From positions 577,795 to 641,794 of the forward strand of contig NC_017256.1 of the NCBI RefSeq assembly GCF_000225445.1: 64,000 bases of DNA, read 5' to 3'. A program made the translations under genes and the position numbers. Each line of letters begins with the position of its first letter. Position 1 is the first letter of the stretch. Shown here one piece after another: positions 63,179-64,000 of the stretch. The DNA is from Buchnera aphidicola str. Ak (Acyrthosiphon kondoi). Lineage in GTDB: Bacteria > Pseudomonadota > Gammaproteobacteria > Enterobacterales > Enterobacteriaceae. The notes beneath the pieces are model-generated. The model saw only the letters and a program-made list of their open reading frames with translations. It was not told where the DNA came from and searched no databases.

Positions 63179-63754
63179 TTATTCTTTTAATTCATTGATT
63201 TTCATATTAATAATTTCTTTAGATGCATTAGAATCTTCAATTGAAAAACTTTTTTTCCAAGATTTTAATGCTTCTTTTTTATTTTTTTTATGCATAAAAA
63301 TATCACCTTTCATGTTTTCAACTATATTATCCCAATTATGGTTTTGAATTGTTTTAAGGATATCTATTGCTTTTTTATTTTTATTTTTTTGTATTTGTAT
63401 TTTTGCCATATTTAATTTTAAAATGTTTTTTAAATTTTCTTCTTTTGTATATTTTAAGCTGTTTTTTAATTGGAGAAATGCTTTATCAAGAGAGTTATAT
63501 AAAATATATTTTTTTGCTAAAGATAAAGCTGTTAAGGTGCCATAGATATTATGATTTTGCATTATAAAATTTTCTACTTCATGTGAAATTTTAGGGTTTT
63601 TTATATTGATTTTTTTTGTGATTTCTTCATATTTTAATAATTCTAAATTTTTTTTATGAACTATAAAAGGACGTTTCCAATAGAATAAAATAGAACTAAT
63701 AATAAGAAAAAATATAATAAAAAAAATAATGCTTTTTTTAAATATATTGAACAT
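63179..63754 (-). CDS. yfgM: Periplasmic ancillary SecYEG translocon protein YfgM
   Basis: The product has a single N-terminal membrane anchor (IIFFIIFFLIISSILFYW) and a periplasmic helical TPR-like domain with TLTALSLAKKYI and QNHNWDNIVENMKGDI. E. coli YfgM binds SecYEG and PpiD. It has 191 residues (E. coli 206). In E. coli bamB lies between der and yfgM; here the gap is 101 bp and bamB is gone. Confidence 0.88.
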   Translation of the reverse strand: MFNIFKKSIIFFIIFFLIISSILFYWKRPFIVHKKNLELLKYEEITKKINIKNPKISHEVENFIMQNHNIYGTLTALSLAKKYILYNSLDKAFLQLKNSLKYTKEENLKNILKLNMAKIQIQKNKNKKAIDILKTIQNHNWDNIVENMKGDIFMHKKNKKEALKSWKKSFSIEDSNASKEIINMKINELKE

Positions 63755-64000
63755 GTTTATCTCGATTAAATTTAAATGGTTTTATGTTTAATTTAAAAAT
63801 ATGATTATATTTATATCTCAATTTTTATTAAAAAATATTTTTTTTAACCATGAATGCAATAAGAACTTTTTTAATTATAAATGTTTGGTCTAATTTAGTA
63901 TAAAATAATAGCATATAAAAAAGTTATCCGTATGAAAATCACTGATTGTACACAGTTAGTTAATAGGATAAGTTCTTTTATAATCAATACTGCAGACTAC
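63755..64000. other. Gene-free window edge upstream of yfgM
   Basis: No complete gene is visible. A short open frame begins at an ATG at 63932 (MKITDCTQLVNR) and runs 23 codons to the edge without a stop, but has no ribosome-binding site. TTATCCGTA at 63923-63931 matches seven of nine bases of the DnaA box TTATCCACA. In published Buchnera maps the region after yfgM leads to the origin and gidA (mnmG), so this may be origin-proximal DNA; the evidence here is thin. Confidence 0.3.

Overview
The window is chromosomal DNA of Buchnera aphidicola, the reduced obligate endosymbiont of aphids. This rests on the extreme A+T content, proteins that align almost end to end with Escherichia coli orthologues, short AT-rich spacers with no insertion sequences or prophage, and gene strings that are E. 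coli neighbourhoods with genes removed. No rRNA, CRISPR or mobile element is visible. I infer the genus from these features and gene order; I cannot assign the host aphid.

Layout. 1-8.6 kb: deoB (edge fragment), prfC, ansA, nfuA, an 0.9 kb gene-free stretch, ssb, dnaB, gshB, ruvX. 8.7-15.4 kb: yggS, hemW, trmB, mutY, yggX, murI, sbcB, tmaR, tRNA-Asn. 15.6-33.7 kb: tRNA-Ile2, pyrE, dut, cysQ, the rpsF-rpsR-rplI ribosomal cluster, rnr, purA, hflK-hflC, mutL-miaA, mannitol genes mtlA-mtlD, pgi, orn. 33.8-40.6 kb: tRNA-Gly, amiB, rpmE, an ftsN relic, hslVU, ibpA, fpr, epmA, coaD. 40.7-49.1 kb: an orphan gene with no recognisable relatives, rsmJ, pitA, an MFS exporter, dapF, cyaY, hemC, hemD. 49.1-57.1 kb: tRNA-Pro/His/Arg operon, rho, trxA, rep, ilvD-ilvC, tRNA-Trp. 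57.3-63.8 kb: iscS-iscU-hscB-hscA-fdx, der, yfgM, then a gene-free window edge.

The genes cover replication and repair (dnaB, ssb, rep, mutL, mutY, sbcB), translation and tRNA modification, proteostasis (hslVU, ibpA, hflKC), iron-sulfur assembly (isc genes plus nfuA and cyaY), branched-chain amino acid synthesis for the host (ilvC, ilvD), lysine/peptidoglycan precursors (dapF, murI), and mannitol uptake.

The observations most worth following are: (1) an unannotated 63-codon relic of ftsN in its ancestral place beside hslV, which keeps a membrane segment and the W-Y-L essential peptide of FtsN but has no normal start codon; (2) four genes (yggS, amiB, hemD and the orphan gene) each broken at a run of 8-11 identical bases, all repaired by adding exactly one base, which points to RNA polymerase slippage at poly(A), population polymorphism, or assembly undercalls; (3) a 12-copy, 15-bp in-frame minisatellite inside hflC; (4) the orphan gene itself; (5) an isc operon without iscR and iscA that has acquired a strong internal terminator.
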